Shown piece by piece: positions 16,717 to 26,248 of a stretch of 64,000 nt of DNA. Below the pieces are notes generated by a model, which saw nothing but the letters and a program-made list of their open reading frames with translations, was not told the origin of the DNA and made no database searches. Made by a program: the position numbers and the translations under genes. Within the stretch, counting starts at the first letter, position 1; each line of letters begins with the position of its first letter. The stretch lies in the NCBI GenBank assembly GCA_934343805.1, contig CAKRIN010000003.1:62001-126000 (forward strand). The letters run 5' to 3'. The stretch comes from an uncultured Lachnospira sp. GTDB taxonomy: Bacteria > Bacillota > Clostridia > Lachnospirales > Lachnospiraceae.

Positions 16717-18606
16717 ATGATTCTTGAAAAGATAAATAAACCAAATGATATTAAAAAGTTATCTCCAATTGAATATAATCAGCTTGCAGATGAAATCAGA
16801 GGTTTTCTTATTGACAAAATAAGTAAAACTGGTGGACATCTGGCTTCTAATCTGGGCGTAGTCGAATTAACAATGGCGCTTCATCTTGCTTTTAATCTTC
16901 CGCAGGACAAGCTTATATGGGATGTAGGACATCAGTCTTACACACATAAAATCCTTACTGGAAGAAAGAATCAGTTTGACCAGTTAAGAAAGTTCGGAGG
17001 AATGAGTGGATTTCCGAAAAGAAATGAAAGTCATTTTGATGCATTTGATACAGGACACAGTTCTACGTCAATATCAGCAGGACTTGGTCTTGTTAAAGCA
17101 CGTGATATAAAAGATGAACATTATAGTGTTGTATCAGTTATAGGTGATGGAGCTCTTACAGGTGGAATGGCTTATGAGGCACTTAATAATGCATCATCAT
17201 TGAAGACTAATTTTATTATTGTGCTAAATGATAATACAATGTCTATTGCCAAGAATGTTGGAGGCGTTCCCAATATGCTGAGTGATATCAGATCTTCTGA
17301 TTCATATTATGATTTGAAGGAAAATGTTGCTAACACATTATATAAGCTTCCGGGTGGCAGTCATGTTGTTGATAAGCTCAAGAAAACAAAAAGCAATTTA
17401 AAGCAGATGATCTTACCAAATCAGATGTTTGAAAGCATGGGAATATCTTATCTTGGACCTGTTAATGGGCATGATATAGAAAAACTGATTAAAGTATTTC
17501 ATGTTGCAAGAAGAATTAATGGAGCAGTTATTGTACATGTTGTTACGCATAAAGGACATGGATATAAACCTGCAGAACGCAACCCTGCGAAATTTCATGG
17601 GATCGGTCCGTTTGATATTGCAACCGGCATGGAACTTGCTACATCAGATAAGCCTACATATTCTGATGTTTTTTCTGAATCGATATGCAGAATTGCCAAG
17701 AAAGATAAAAATGTTGTCGCTGTAACTGCAGCCATGCCGGATGGAACCGGGCTTCATAAGTTCTCTAAATGGTTTCCTGACAGATTCTTTGATGTTGGAA
17801 TTGCAGAAGAACATGCAGTAACATTCTCAGCAGGGATGGCTGCCGGCGGTTTAAAGCCTGTATTCGCTGTGTATTCATCTTTTTTGCAAAGAGCATATGA
17901 CCAGATTCTGCATGATGTATGTATACAGCATCTTCATGTTGTGTTTGCCATTGACAGGGCTGGACTTGTTGGAAGTGATGGCGAAACACATCAGGGAATA
18001 TTTGATTTATCATTTTTAACTTCGATTCCTAATATGACTGTTATTGCGCCTAAGAATGGTAATGAGCTTTCTGCAATGCTTGAATTTGCACTGCTTAATT
18101 TCAATTCTCCAATCGCAATCAGGTATCCAAGAGGAGCTGCATTTGACGGGCTAGAGGAGTTTAATGAGCCAATACGTTTTGCCAGATCCGAGATGATATA
18201 TGAGGAGTCAGATATTGCATTACTTGCAGTGGGAAATATGGTTGTAACGGCATTGGAAGTAAGAGATAAGCTGAAAGAAAAGGGATATAATGTAAGTGTT
18301 GTTAACGCAAGATTTGTTAAACCTATAGATAAAGATATGATCAACAGGCTGGCTGCTAATCACAGGCTTATTGTAACGATGGAAGAAAATGTTTTGTCTG
18401 GAGGCTTCGGAGAATCAGTCTGTCAATATGTCAATGAAACTGATATTTCTGTCAAAGTGCAGAATATAGCACTTCCAGATGATTATGTCGAGCATGGTAA
18501 TGTTAATATTCTCCGTAAGGAACAGGGTGTTGACAGTTGTTCTGTTGTCACAAAGGTACTTAATTGCTGGGCAAATGTTTTAAATAAGGATAAGAATTAT
18601 GAGTAA
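16717..18606 (+). CDS. dxs: 1-deoxy-D-xylulose-5-phosphate synthase
   Basis: Dxs joins pyruvate and glyceraldehyde 3-phosphate, the thiamine-diphosphate-dependent first step of the non-mevalonate isoprenoid pathway. The ThDP motif begins GDGALTGGMAYEALNN near residue 146. The pyrimidine-binding half has FFDVGIAEEHAVTFSAG near 360, and the C-terminal transketolase domain ends at residue 629. Length is typical. It starts 12 bases after ispA and overlaps tlyA by 8 bases. Confidence 0.97.
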   Translation: MILEKINKPNDIKKLSPIEYNQLADEIRGFLIDKISKTGGHLASNLGVVELTMALHLAFNLPQDKLIWDVGHQSYTHKILTGRKNQFDQLRKFGGMSGFPKRNESHFDAFDTGHSSTSISAGLGLVKARDIKDEHYSVVSVIGDGALTGGMAYEALNNASSLKTNFIIVLNDNTMSIAKNVGGVPNMLSDIRSSDSYYDLKENVANTLYKLPGGSHVVDKLKKTKSNLKQMILPNQMFESMGISYLGPVNGHDIEKLIKVFHVARRINGAVIVHVVTHKGHGYKPAERNPAKFHGIGPFDIATGMELATSDKPTYSDVFSESICRIAKKDKNVVAVTAAMPDGTGLHKFSKWFPDRFFDVGIAEEHAVTFSAGMAAGGLKPVFAVYSSFLQRAYDQILHDVCIQHLHVVFAIDRAGLVGSDGETHQGIFDLSFLTSIPNMTVIAPKNGNELSAMLEFALLNFNSPIAIRYPRGAAFDGLEEFNEPIRFARSEMIYEESDIALLAVGNMVVTALEVRDKLKEKGYNVSVVNARFVKPIDKDMINRLAANHRLIVTMEENVLSGGFGESVCQYVNETDISVKVQNIALPDDYVEHGNVNILRKEQGVDSCSVVTKVLNCWANVLNKDKNYE

Positions 18607-19402
18607 AGAAAGATTAGATGTTTTATTAGTTAATAAAGGACTTGCAGCTTCAAGGGAAAAAGCCAAAGCTATAATTATGTCTGGAAATGTATATGTTGAC
18701 GGACAAAAAGAAGATAAAGCAGGTCAGGCTTTTCCAGATACGGCTGCTATTGAAGTAAGAGGAAATACTCTAAAATATGTTAGCAGAGGCGGACTTAAGC
18801 TTGAAAAAGCAATGGAGAATTTCGATGTAACACTTGAAGGCAAAATCTGCATGGATGTAGGCTCGTCGACAGGAGGATTTACAGACTGTATGCTTCAGAA
18901 TGGTGCTGTTAAAGTATATGCTGTAGATGTCGGACATGGACAGCTTGACTGGAGATTAAGGAATGATGAACGTGTTGTCTGTATGGAAAAAACAAATATA
19001 AGATATGTTACCCCTGATGATGTTGCAGACAGAATTCAGTTTTCAAGCATAGATGTATCGTTTATCTCATTAACAAAGGTTCTGACTCCTGTGAAGGAAT
19101 TACTGACTGATGACGGACAGATAGTATGCCTTATAAAGCCACAGTTTGAGGCAGGCAGGGATAAAGTTGGAAAACATGGAGTTGTCAGAGATAAGGAAGT
19201 TCATATTGATGTAATCAATAAAGTTATTGATTATGCTTCTTCAATTGGTTTTGAGATACTTAATCTTGAGTTCAGCCCGGTTAAAGGTCCTGAAGGGAAT
19301 ATTGAATATCTGCTTCATCTGCAGAAGGTTTTAACACCGGTTAATAAAGAAATTCCATTTGTTGTTGAAAATGTAGTTGATAAAGCACACGAAACATTGT
19401 AA
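18599..19402 (+). CDS. tlyA: TlyA family rRNA (cytidine-2'-O)-methyltransferase
   Basis: This is an S4-domain plus FtsJ-like methyltransferase that probably modifies ribosomal RNA; the same family was once annotated as hemolysin A. The S4 RNA-binding domain covers about residues 3-65, the SAM site MDVGSSTGGFTDCML lies near 84, and LIKPQFEAGRDKVGKHGVV lies near 178. Length (267 aa) is standard. The start overlaps dxs, in the usual clostridial order before nadK. Confidence 0.93.
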   Translation: MSKERLDVLLVNKGLAASREKAKAIIMSGNVYVDGQKEDKAGQAFPDTAAIEVRGNTLKYVSRGGLKLEKAMENFDVTLEGKICMDVGSSTGGFTDCMLQNGAVKVYAVDVGHGQLDWRLRNDERVVCMEKTNIRYVTPDDVADRIQFSSIDVSFISLTKVLTPVKELLTDDGQIVCLIKPQFEAGRDKVGKHGVVRDKEVHIDVINKVIDYASSIGFEILNLEFSPVKGPEGNIEYLLHLQKVLTPVNKEIPFVVENVVDKAHETL

Positions 19403-19442
19403 TATATATTTAATTCTTTTCGTATACTAAATGAGGTTATTC

Positions 19443-20330
19443 ATGAAGCATTTTTATATTGTAACTAACAGATATAAAGATCCAGAAGGTGTGAACACCC
19501 GTAGAATTGCAGCCTTTCTTCAATCAAAAGGTGCAATATGTGTGTGCCAGATGGATCAGGATGAACATTATAATTCTGATGAAAGATACGCATATAGTGA
19601 TTCCAGTCTTGTTCCGGACGATGCAGAATGTGTAATTGTTCTTGGCGGGGATGGTACTTTGATTCAGGCATCAAGGGAACTTTCAGATAAGAAGATACCA
19701 TTTATCGGGGTTAATATAGGAACGCTGGGATATCTTACAGATACAGATATGTCAAGAGTTGAGGAAACTCTCGAATGTCTTATCAGGGATGAATATGACA
19801 TTGACAGCCGTATGATGCTGGATGGATGTATATATCGTAATGGTGAATGCATTTTTACAGATATGGCACTTAACGATGTTGTTATTAATAGAAATGGTGC
19901 TCTGCGTATTATTGATTTTGATATATATGTTAATGGAGAGTATCTTAATACTTATTCTGCTGATGGAGTAATAGTATCTACAGCGACAGGTTCAACTGCA
20001 TACAGCCTTTCAGCCGGTGGACCAATAATACAACCGACAGCAAGGCTTATAATGGTAACTCCGATATGTGCACATTCTCTTAATCAGAGAAGCATAATAT
20101 TTGGTGCAGAAGATGAGATTATGATTATTATGAAAGATAATAAGATGGCATCTGGGAGAAAAGCGGGATCGTTGAAAAGCGACAGTGCCAGAGTTGCCAC
20201 ATTTGACGGAGAAAGTTATTGTGAACTTGTAACAGGAGACAGAATTGTAATCACACAATCAGATAGAATTTCACAATTCGTTAAGACGAGCAGAGTATCA
20301 TTTCTTGAACGAATAAGAAATAAAATGTAA
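19443..20330 (+). CDS. nadK: NAD kinase
   Basis: NadK phosphorylates NAD to NADP. The GGDGTLIQA motif near residue 64 and the NRNGALRIIDF...DGVIVSTATGSTAYSLSAGGPI block are diagnostic. The start is the ATG at 19443 (MKHFYIV), six bases after GAGG; an in-frame ATG 12 bases earlier would precede that site. At 295 residues it is a normal bacterial type. Confidence 0.96.
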   Translation: MKHFYIVTNRYKDPEGVNTRRIAAFLQSKGAICVCQMDQDEHYNSDERYAYSDSSLVPDDAECVIVLGGDGTLIQASRELSDKKIPFIGVNIGTLGYLTDTDMSRVEETLECLIRDEYDIDSRMMLDGCIYRNGECIFTDMALNDVVINRNGALRIIDFDIYVNGEYLNTYSADGVIVSTATGSTAYSLSAGGPIIQPTARLIMVTPICAHSLNQRSIIFGAEDEIMIIMKDNKMASGRKAGSLKSDSARVATFDGESYCELVTGDRIVITQSDRISQFVKTSRVSFLERIRNKM

Positions 20331-20357
20331 TTGTATCATTTAATACAGAGGGTGTAT

Positions 20358-20816
20358 ATGAAAACAGACAGACATAAGAAAATACTTGAACTTATAGATA
20401 AATATGAAATTGGAACGCAGGAGGAACTTGCTAATATTCTTAACGAGGAAGGCTATAATGTAACTCAGGCAACTGTATCCAGAGATATAAGAGAGCTTAA
20501 TCTGTCGAAGGTTTCTGTAGATGGCAGAAGAACAAGATATTCGACACTTATAAAGGAAAAGTCGGTTTCAGGAGACAAGTTCCTAAGAGTTCTGAAAGAA
20601 GCATATGTATCTATGGATATGGCGCAGAACATACTTGTTATTAAGACGGCTCCAGGAATGGCTATGGCTGTGTGTGCAGCTTTGGATGCATTGGAATGGA
20701 ATGAAATTGTAGGCTCTATTGCAGGAGATGACACGATAATGTGTGCGGTCAGAACTGTTAATGATACATTACTTGTCATGAATAAAATCAAGAAACTTAT
20801 AAAAAGAACAGATTGA
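20358..20816 (+). CDS. argR: Arginine repressor ArgR/AhrC family
   Basis: A 152-residue hexameric arginine sensor. The N-terminal winged helix (about 1-68) has the motif VTQATVSRDIRELNLSKV. The C-terminal arginine-binding/oligomerisation domain shows GSIAGDDTIMCAVR. The start at ATG 20358 follows GAGGGTG; the frame runs further upstream to a TTG. No arginine genes are adjacent, but argR next to recN is a conserved clostridial order. Confidence 0.95.
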   Translation: MKTDRHKKILELIDKYEIGTQEELANILNEEGYNVTQATVSRDIRELNLSKVSVDGRRTRYSTLIKEKSVSGDKFLRVLKEAYVSMDMAQNILVIKTAPGMAMAVCAALDALEWNEIVGSIAGDDTIMCAVRTVNDTLLVMNKIKKLIKRTD

Positions 20817-20830
20817 ATAAAGGATGAAGT

Positions 20831-22504
20831 ATGCTGATTAATTTACATGTAAGAAATCTGGCTTTAATTGAAGAAGAAGATATAGATTTTGGAGAAGGAC
20901 TTAATATACTTTCAGGTGAAACAGGAGCTGGAAAGTCAATAATATTAGGGTCTATTAATGCAGCTTTAGGAAGCAAGACGTCTCCTGATTTTATTAGAAC
21001 AGGCTGTGATTATGGTCTTGCGGAGATAACCTTTTACGTTCCTGAACACAAAAGAGAAGTTCTTAAAGCTATGGGAGTTGAAGAAATCGACGATGGAGAG
21101 CTTGTAATATCAAGAAAAATTATGCAGTCAAGATCACAGATAAAGGTTAATGGACAAGCTTTTACATCTGCACAGACAAGGCTTCTTGCACATGAACTGA
21201 TTGATATACATGGACAACATGACAATCAGATTCTTATGGATGAGAATAATCATCTTGATGTGATTGATGAATATGATAATGATAATATCAGCTCAATATT
21301 AAAAGAATATCAGGACTCTTATAAAGAATATTTAAAGTGCAAAAAAGCATATAATAGTCTTTCTATTGATGAGGAAGAGCGTAGAAAAGAAACTGCATTT
21401 CTGGAATATGAAATTAATGAATTAGAATCTGCTGCATTAAAGCCTGGTGAAGATGAAGAACTTGAATGCGAGTATCGCAGGATGAATAATTATCAGAAAA
21501 TAGCAGATAATCTGTCAGAGGTATCAATGCTTTTAAGCGATGGAGAACATAATCTGTGTGATATGGCAGGACAGGCTGTAAAATGCATGATTCAGGCAAG
21601 TGAATATGATGAGACATTAAGCGATAACAGTAATATATTATCTGATATAGAAAGTCTTTTATCGGATGTATCTCATAATTTATCAGTCTATATGTCAGAC
21701 TTTTCATTTGACCAGAGTTCTTTTGTACAGCTTGAAGAGCGGCTTGATCTTATTAATTCGCTTAAGATGAAGTATGCAGATTCTATAGACAGGATATTGG
21801 AGATACTTGAACAGAAACGACAGAAATTAGAAGAATTTAATGATTATGATGCTGTTATTTTATCAAGGAAAAATGAGCTTGATAATTCCTATAAAAAGCT
21901 TAAAAATATTGGGAAAAAGCTGAGTTCTGCAAGAAAAAAGGCTGCCCAAGGATTTACAGGTGAGATAACAGATGCATTAAAAGAACTTAATTTCCTTGAT
22001 GTTAAGTTTGAAGTTCTATTTACAGATAAAGATGCTGACCAGAGAGGAATGGACAGCGTATGCTTTATGATTTCGACTAATCCTGGGGAAGCTCTTAAAC
22101 CACTGGCAAGGATTGCATCAGGAGGAGAATTATCACGAATTATGCTTGCAATCAAAAGTGTTATGGCAGAGTCCGACCTTAATAAGACTCTTATATTTGA
22201 TGAAATAGATGCTGGAATTAGTGGAAAGACAGCCCAGATGGTTGCTGAAAAGCTTAGCAGGATATCAGGCAATAATCAGATTATATGCATAACACATCTT
22301 CCACAGATAGCTGCAATGGCAGATTCACATTATGTTATTGCAAAGTCAACAAAGGATAATCGCACGATCAGTAATATAAGAAGGTTATCAGAGGATGAAA
22401 GTATTTATGAAATTGCAAGAATGCTTGGTGGAAAAGATATAACAGAAGCAGTAATTCTTAATGCAAAAGAACTTAAAAGCACAGCCAAAGCCATGAAGCT
22501 GTAA
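20831..22504 (+). CDS. recN: DNA repair protein RecN
   Basis: RecN is an SMC-like ATPase that gathers DNA ends at double-strand breaks. Walker A GETGAGKSII lies near residue 31, the central region (about 150-370) is coiled coil, the ABC-type signature SGGELSRIMLAIK lies near 437, and Walker B LIFDEIDAGISGKTA follows. The 557-residue length is typical. It begins 14 bases after argR. Confidence 0.96.
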   Translation: MLINLHVRNLALIEEEDIDFGEGLNILSGETGAGKSIILGSINAALGSKTSPDFIRTGCDYGLAEITFYVPEHKREVLKAMGVEEIDDGELVISRKIMQSRSQIKVNGQAFTSAQTRLLAHELIDIHGQHDNQILMDENNHLDVIDEYDNDNISSILKEYQDSYKEYLKCKKAYNSLSIDEEERRKETAFLEYEINELESAALKPGEDEELECEYRRMNNYQKIADNLSEVSMLLSDGEHNLCDMAGQAVKCMIQASEYDETLSDNSNILSDIESLLSDVSHNLSVYMSDFSFDQSSFVQLEERLDLINSLKMKYADSIDRILEILEQKRQKLEEFNDYDAVILSRKNELDNSYKKLKNIGKKLSSARKKAAQGFTGEITDALKELNFLDVKFEVLFTDKDADQRGMDSVCFMISTNPGEALKPLARIASGGELSRIMLAIKSVMAESDLNKTLIFDEIDAGISGKTAQMVAEKLSRISGNNQIICITHLPQIAAMADSHYVIAKSTKDNRTISNIRRLSEDESIYEIARMLGGKDITEAVILNAKELKSTAKAMKL

Positions 22505-22599
22505 TTTTATATTTTAATAGCAGATTATATTTACAGTAATCTCCTTTTTAAAAGTTTTTATTTTGCTAATACTATTTTTATATAGATGGAGGACAGCGT

Positions 22600-23841
22600 A
22601 TGAAAGCTTTTAAAAAGAGATTACTTTATTTATGTATAGCTGCAGTATGTATTCTTATACCTGGTGTTGTATATTGTAATTCTGTAAAGAAAAAAATTCC
22701 TGACAAGCTGTATATACATGTACAGGATAAAGCAGTTGTTTCTATAGGAGTTCCGGTAGTTGGTTCTGTATATGAAAGTGTATCAGATAAATATATAGAT
22801 GCTGCTTATTTTAACAATAAAGTTACTATACATTCTGGAAATACAGGGAAATATCATGTTAATTATAAACTTTTTGGAATTATTCCAATTGCCAGAACAG
22901 ATGTTGAGGTTGTTAATGAAAAATATGTGTATACTGGAGGATTTCAAGTTGGAATATATCTTAAATGCGATGGAATATATGTAGTTAATACTGAAACTAT
23001 ATGTACAGATGATGGTCAGAATATTGCACCCGCAAAAGGATTAATAAAAAAGGGTGATTACATTATTGAAGCTGATAATGAAAAACTTCAGACTAAAGAG
23101 CAGTTATCACAGATTATATCTGAGTGTGAAGGCCAGCCGGTAAGCCTCGCAATACGTAGAGATGGACAAATAAGCTATACTGATGTTACTCCTGTGAAAA
23201 ATGTTGCCGGTGAATATAAGGCTGGAATATGGATCAAAGATGACACTCAGGGGGTTGGAACAGTAACATATGTATGCGATGATGGCAGATTTGCTGCATT
23301 AGGACATGGAATCTCAGATAACGAGACAGGCAGAGTCTTAGAAATAACAGGTGGTAATATATATAAAACGAGGATTCTGTCTATTGTACCGGGAAAGAAC
23401 GGAGAACCAGGAGAACTGCTAGGGACAATTGATTACAAACAGGAAAATATCACAGGTAATATTAATAAAAATACCAATAAAGGAATATATGGAGAGAATG
23501 CATATTCTTTTTATGAGGAATTTTCTCCGGATTTAATGCCTGTAGGAGGATCATATGAGGTCAGAAAAGGTAAGGCATATATAAGATTTTATACTAATGG
23601 CAGCTTCAATGATTACGAAATAGAAATTAATAACATCAGGTATGCAGAGTCAAAAAATATTACATTTAAGGTAACATCTCCAGAACTTTTAAAACTTACT
23701 AATGGAATAGTTCAAGGGATGAGTGGAAGTCCTATAATTCAGGATGGAAAAATAATTGGAGCTGTAACACATGTATTTGTAGATGATTCTACTTGCGGTT
23801 ATGGCATATTTATTGATAAAATGCTTGAAGAAAATAATTAA
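22600..23841 (+). CDS. spoIVB: SpoIVB peptidase (sporulation signalling serine protease)
   Basis: SpoIVB is secreted by the forespore and cleaves SpoIVFA to switch on pro-sigma-K processing in Bacillus. A membrane anchor/signal lies at about residues 7-27. A PDZ domain spans about 105-200 (KGLIKKGDYIIEADNEKLQ). The S55 peptidase domain has the catalytic His in LGHGISD near 231 and the catalytic Ser in GMSGSPIIQDG near 374. GGAGG precedes the ATG. A symporter gene starts only 12 bases after the stop. I found no convincing sigma-G promoter. Confidence 0.95.
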   Translation: MKAFKKRLLYLCIAAVCILIPGVVYCNSVKKKIPDKLYIHVQDKAVVSIGVPVVGSVYESVSDKYIDAAYFNNKVTIHSGNTGKYHVNYKLFGIIPIARTDVEVVNEKYVYTGGFQVGIYLKCDGIYVVNTETICTDDGQNIAPAKGLIKKGDYIIEADNEKLQTKEQLSQIISECEGQPVSLAIRRDGQISYTDVTPVKNVAGEYKAGIWIKDDTQGVGTVTYVCDDGRFAALGHGISDNETGRVLEITGGNIYKTRILSIVPGKNGEPGELLGTIDYKQENITGNINKNTNKGIYGENAYSFYEEFSPDLMPVGGSYEVRKGKAYIRFYTNGSFNDYEIEINNIRYAESKNITFKVTSPELLKLTNGIVQGMSGSPIIQDGKIIGAVTHVFVDDSTCGYGIFIDKMLEENN

Positions 23842-23853
23842 AAGAGGATAACA

Positions 23854-25203
23854 ATGGAAAGAGAAAAATTTGGAAGCAGACTTGGATTCATACTTATTAG
23901 TGCAGGCTGCGCAATAGGAATAGGAAATGTTTGGCGTTTCCCTTATATAGCGGGTAATAATGGCGGAGGATTATTTGTGGCATTGTATATGATATTTCTT
24001 TTGCTGTTTGGAATACCAATATTATCTATGGAACTGTCTATGGGAAGAGCCTCTAAAAGCAGTATAATCAGGGCTTATCACAAGCTTGAAAAGCCAGGAC
24101 ATAAATGGCACATACATGGATATGTGGGAATGGTTGGAAACTATATACTGCTTTTCTTTTATACGACTGTTTCGGGATGGATGTTAGGATACTTTATAAA
24201 GTATTTAACAGGAAATATTACAAAGCAGACTGATAGCAGACAGATGTTTGCAGATGTAACAGCTGATCCGTTAATAATGTTTATCTGGATGGCAATAATT
24301 GTAATGATAGCAATAATTGTATGCAGCATGGGACTTCAGAATGGAGTGGAAAAGATCACAAAATATATGATGCTTATTTTATTAGGGCTTATCGTTGTTC
24401 TTGCTATTCATAGTCTTACACTTCCTGGAGCAATAAAAGGAATTAAATATTTTATTGTTCCTGATATTAGCCAGATTCAAAAAACGGGTGTTGCAAACGT
24501 AATCATTGAAGCTATGAGACAGGCGTTCTTTACACTTAGTGTGGGTATGGGCTCAATGATGATTTTTGGAAGTTATATTGATAAAGAAAGAGCACTTACT
24601 GGGGAAGGCATTCAGATTACAATACTTGATACATTTGTGGCAATTATGTCCGGAGTAATCATATTCCCGGCATGTATGTCATATGATATTCCTACAGACA
24701 GCGGGCCAAGTCTTATATTCGTTACACTTCCTAAGGTGTTTGAGCATATGTCAGGTGGCAGATTCTGGGGTGCAATGTTTTTCCTTTTTATGACATTTGC
24801 AGCTCTTTCTACTGTTATAGCAGTTCTTGAAAATATATTTGCATGTAACATGGAGACATTTGGATGGAACAGAAAGAAAGCGGGAATCGTTAATCTTTTT
24901 ATAATTATTATTATGAGTATACCATGCGTTCTTGGGTTCAATATTCTTAGCAGCTTTGCTCCTCTTGGAGCAGGAAGCACAGTGCTTGATCTGGAGGATT
25001 TTCTTGTCAGCAGTATAATTCTTCCAGTTGGAAGTCTGATAATTCTTTTATTCTGTACTTCAAAGTATGGATGGGGATTTGAGAACTATATATCAGAGGT
25101 GAATACAGGAAAAGGAATTAAAATGCCTCGTGTATTAAAATTTTATCTTAAGTACATACTTCCTTTGGTAATATTATTTATTATTATTGATGGACTTATA
25201 TAA
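23854..25203 (+). CDS. Sodium-dependent transporter, neurotransmitter:sodium symporter (SNF) family
   Basis: A 449-residue polytopic protein of the LeuT/MhsT fold, likely importing an amino acid with sodium. The first-helix motif GSRLGFILISAGCAIGIGNVWRFPYIAGNNGGG is diagnostic, with NVWRFPY marking the unwound substrate/sodium site. About 11-12 hydrophobic segments are visible. It lies 12 bases after spoIVB and before the 0A boxes of spo0A, so it is probably transcribed with spoIVB. A direct spoIVB-spo0A order is more usual, so this looks like an insertion. The substrate is unknown. Confidence 0.92.
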   Translation: MEREKFGSRLGFILISAGCAIGIGNVWRFPYIAGNNGGGLFVALYMIFLLLFGIPILSMELSMGRASKSSIIRAYHKLEKPGHKWHIHGYVGMVGNYILLFFYTTVSGWMLGYFIKYLTGNITKQTDSRQMFADVTADPLIMFIWMAIIVMIAIIVCSMGLQNGVEKITKYMMLILLGLIVVLAIHSLTLPGAIKGIKYFIVPDISQIQKTGVANVIIEAMRQAFFTLSVGMGSMMIFGSYIDKERALTGEGIQITILDTFVAIMSGVIIFPACMSYDIPTDSGPSLIFVTLPKVFEHMSGGRFWGAMFFLFMTFAALSTVIAVLENIFACNMETFGWNRKKAGIVNLFIIIIMSIPCVLGFNILSSFAPLGAGSTVLDLEDFLVSSIILPVGSLIILLFCTSKYGWGFENYISEVNTGKGIKMPRVLKFYLKYILPLVILFIIIDGLI

Positions 25204-25209
25204 ATGATT

Positions 25210-25226
25210 TGTCGAATAATGTCGAA
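25210..25226 (+). promoter_or_regulatory. Two tandem Spo0A binding sites (0A boxes)
   Basis: TGTCGAA occurs at 25210-25216 and again at 25220-25226, one helical turn apart and 117 bases before spo0A. Both match the 0A-box consensus TGNCGAA exactly. Autoregulation of spo0A is the natural reading. Confidence 0.75.
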
Positions 25227-25342
25227 TGATGCGATAATTTGCGTTAAAAAGAAGTTGCAGTATTTCCCAAAAATATTTATAATTATCATTGTGAGTTTAT
25301 TAGTCGGATGAATTCTTTGAGTTATGAAAGGGCTTATGGTTT

Positions 25343-26128
25343 ATGGAGAGGACTAGAGTAGCTATTGCAGATGATAATCAGAATATTCTGGAAGCACTTA
25401 AAGATGTAATAGACGATGAGGAAGATATGACAATCGTTGGAACAGCAGATAATGGAGCAGATACTGTTACAATGATTAAAGAAAGCAGACCTGATATAGT
25501 TCTTCTGGATCTTATTATGCCGGGAATTGACGGAATAACAGTGATGGAAAAGGTACGGCAGGACAAATCATTTGATTCAAAGCCTGATTTTATTGTGATT
25601 AGTGCTGTTGGACGTGATAGTGTGACAGAAGATGCATTTAATATGGGAGCAGCATATTACATAATGAAACCTTTTGATAATGATGTTCTGATAAACAGGA
25701 TACGTTATATCCGCAATCAGCACAATGATACTGGCATTAAAAAAGTATCAAAGGAACCGGTATCTATATCAGACAGAAATCTCGAAAATGATATTACAAA
25801 TATAATTCATGATATTGGAATTCCAGCCCATATAAAGGGGTATCAGTATCTGAGAGATTCTATTATACTTTCTGTTAAAGATAATGAAGTTATTAACAGT
25901 GTAACAAAAGTTTTATATCCAACAATTTCAAAAAAATATGATACAACACCAAGCCGCGTGGAAAGAGCTATAAGACACGCTATTGAAGTTGCATGGAACA
26001 GGGGAAATACAGATACACTTAATGATCTTTTCGGATATACAATTAATGGAGGGAAGGGAAAACCAACTAATTCAGAATTTATTGCATTGATATCTGATAA
26101 AATAAGACTGCAGTATAATATACATTAA
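25343..26128 (+). CDS. spo0A: Sporulation master response regulator Spo0A
   Basis: Spo0A is the phosphorylation-dependent regulator that commits the cell to sporulation. The receiver domain (about 1-125) has the acidic pocket ADDN and phosphoacceptor Asp in [11 protein letters not shown] near residue 55, and Lys in YIMKPFD near 107. The C-terminal DNA-binding domain (about 150-261) has the recognition helix [18 protein letters not shown]. Length (261 aa) is standard. No phosphorelay genes are present locally. Confidence 0.97.
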   Translation: MERTRVAIADDNQNILEALKDVIDDEEDMTIVGTADNGADTVTMIKESRPDIVLLDLIMPGIDGITVMEKVRQDKSFDSKPDFIVISAVGRDSVTEDAFNMGAAYYIMKPFDNDVLINRIRYIRNQHNDTGIKKVSKEPVSISDRNLENDITNIIHDIGIPAHIKGYQYLRDSIILSVKDNEVINSVTKVLYPTISKKYDTTPSRVERAIRHAIEVAWNRGNTDTLNDLFGYTINGGKGKPTNSEFIALISDKIRLQYNIH

Positions 26129-26170
26129 TGATAATTCACACATTTTTCACCTATTATTTTGCAGAATACC

Positions 26171-26199
26171 TTGAAAAATCGGCATTTTTATATTATAAT
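26171..26199 (+). promoter_or_regulatory. Predicted sigma-A promoter of the NlpC/P60 hydrolase
   Basis: TTGAAA (26171-26176), 17 bases and TATAAT (26194-26199), about 50 bases ahead of the start at 26249. The -10 is perfect. Confidence 0.7.
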
Positions 26200-26248
26200 A
26201 TCAAAATCGTAAATGATTTTTAACAATTTTGTAATAATTGAGGTATAT

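Noticed and set aside
22545..22580. Possible sigma-G promoter of spoIVB around AATACTA
   Set aside because: The -10 is close to consensus but no acceptable -35 lies 17-18 bases upstream.
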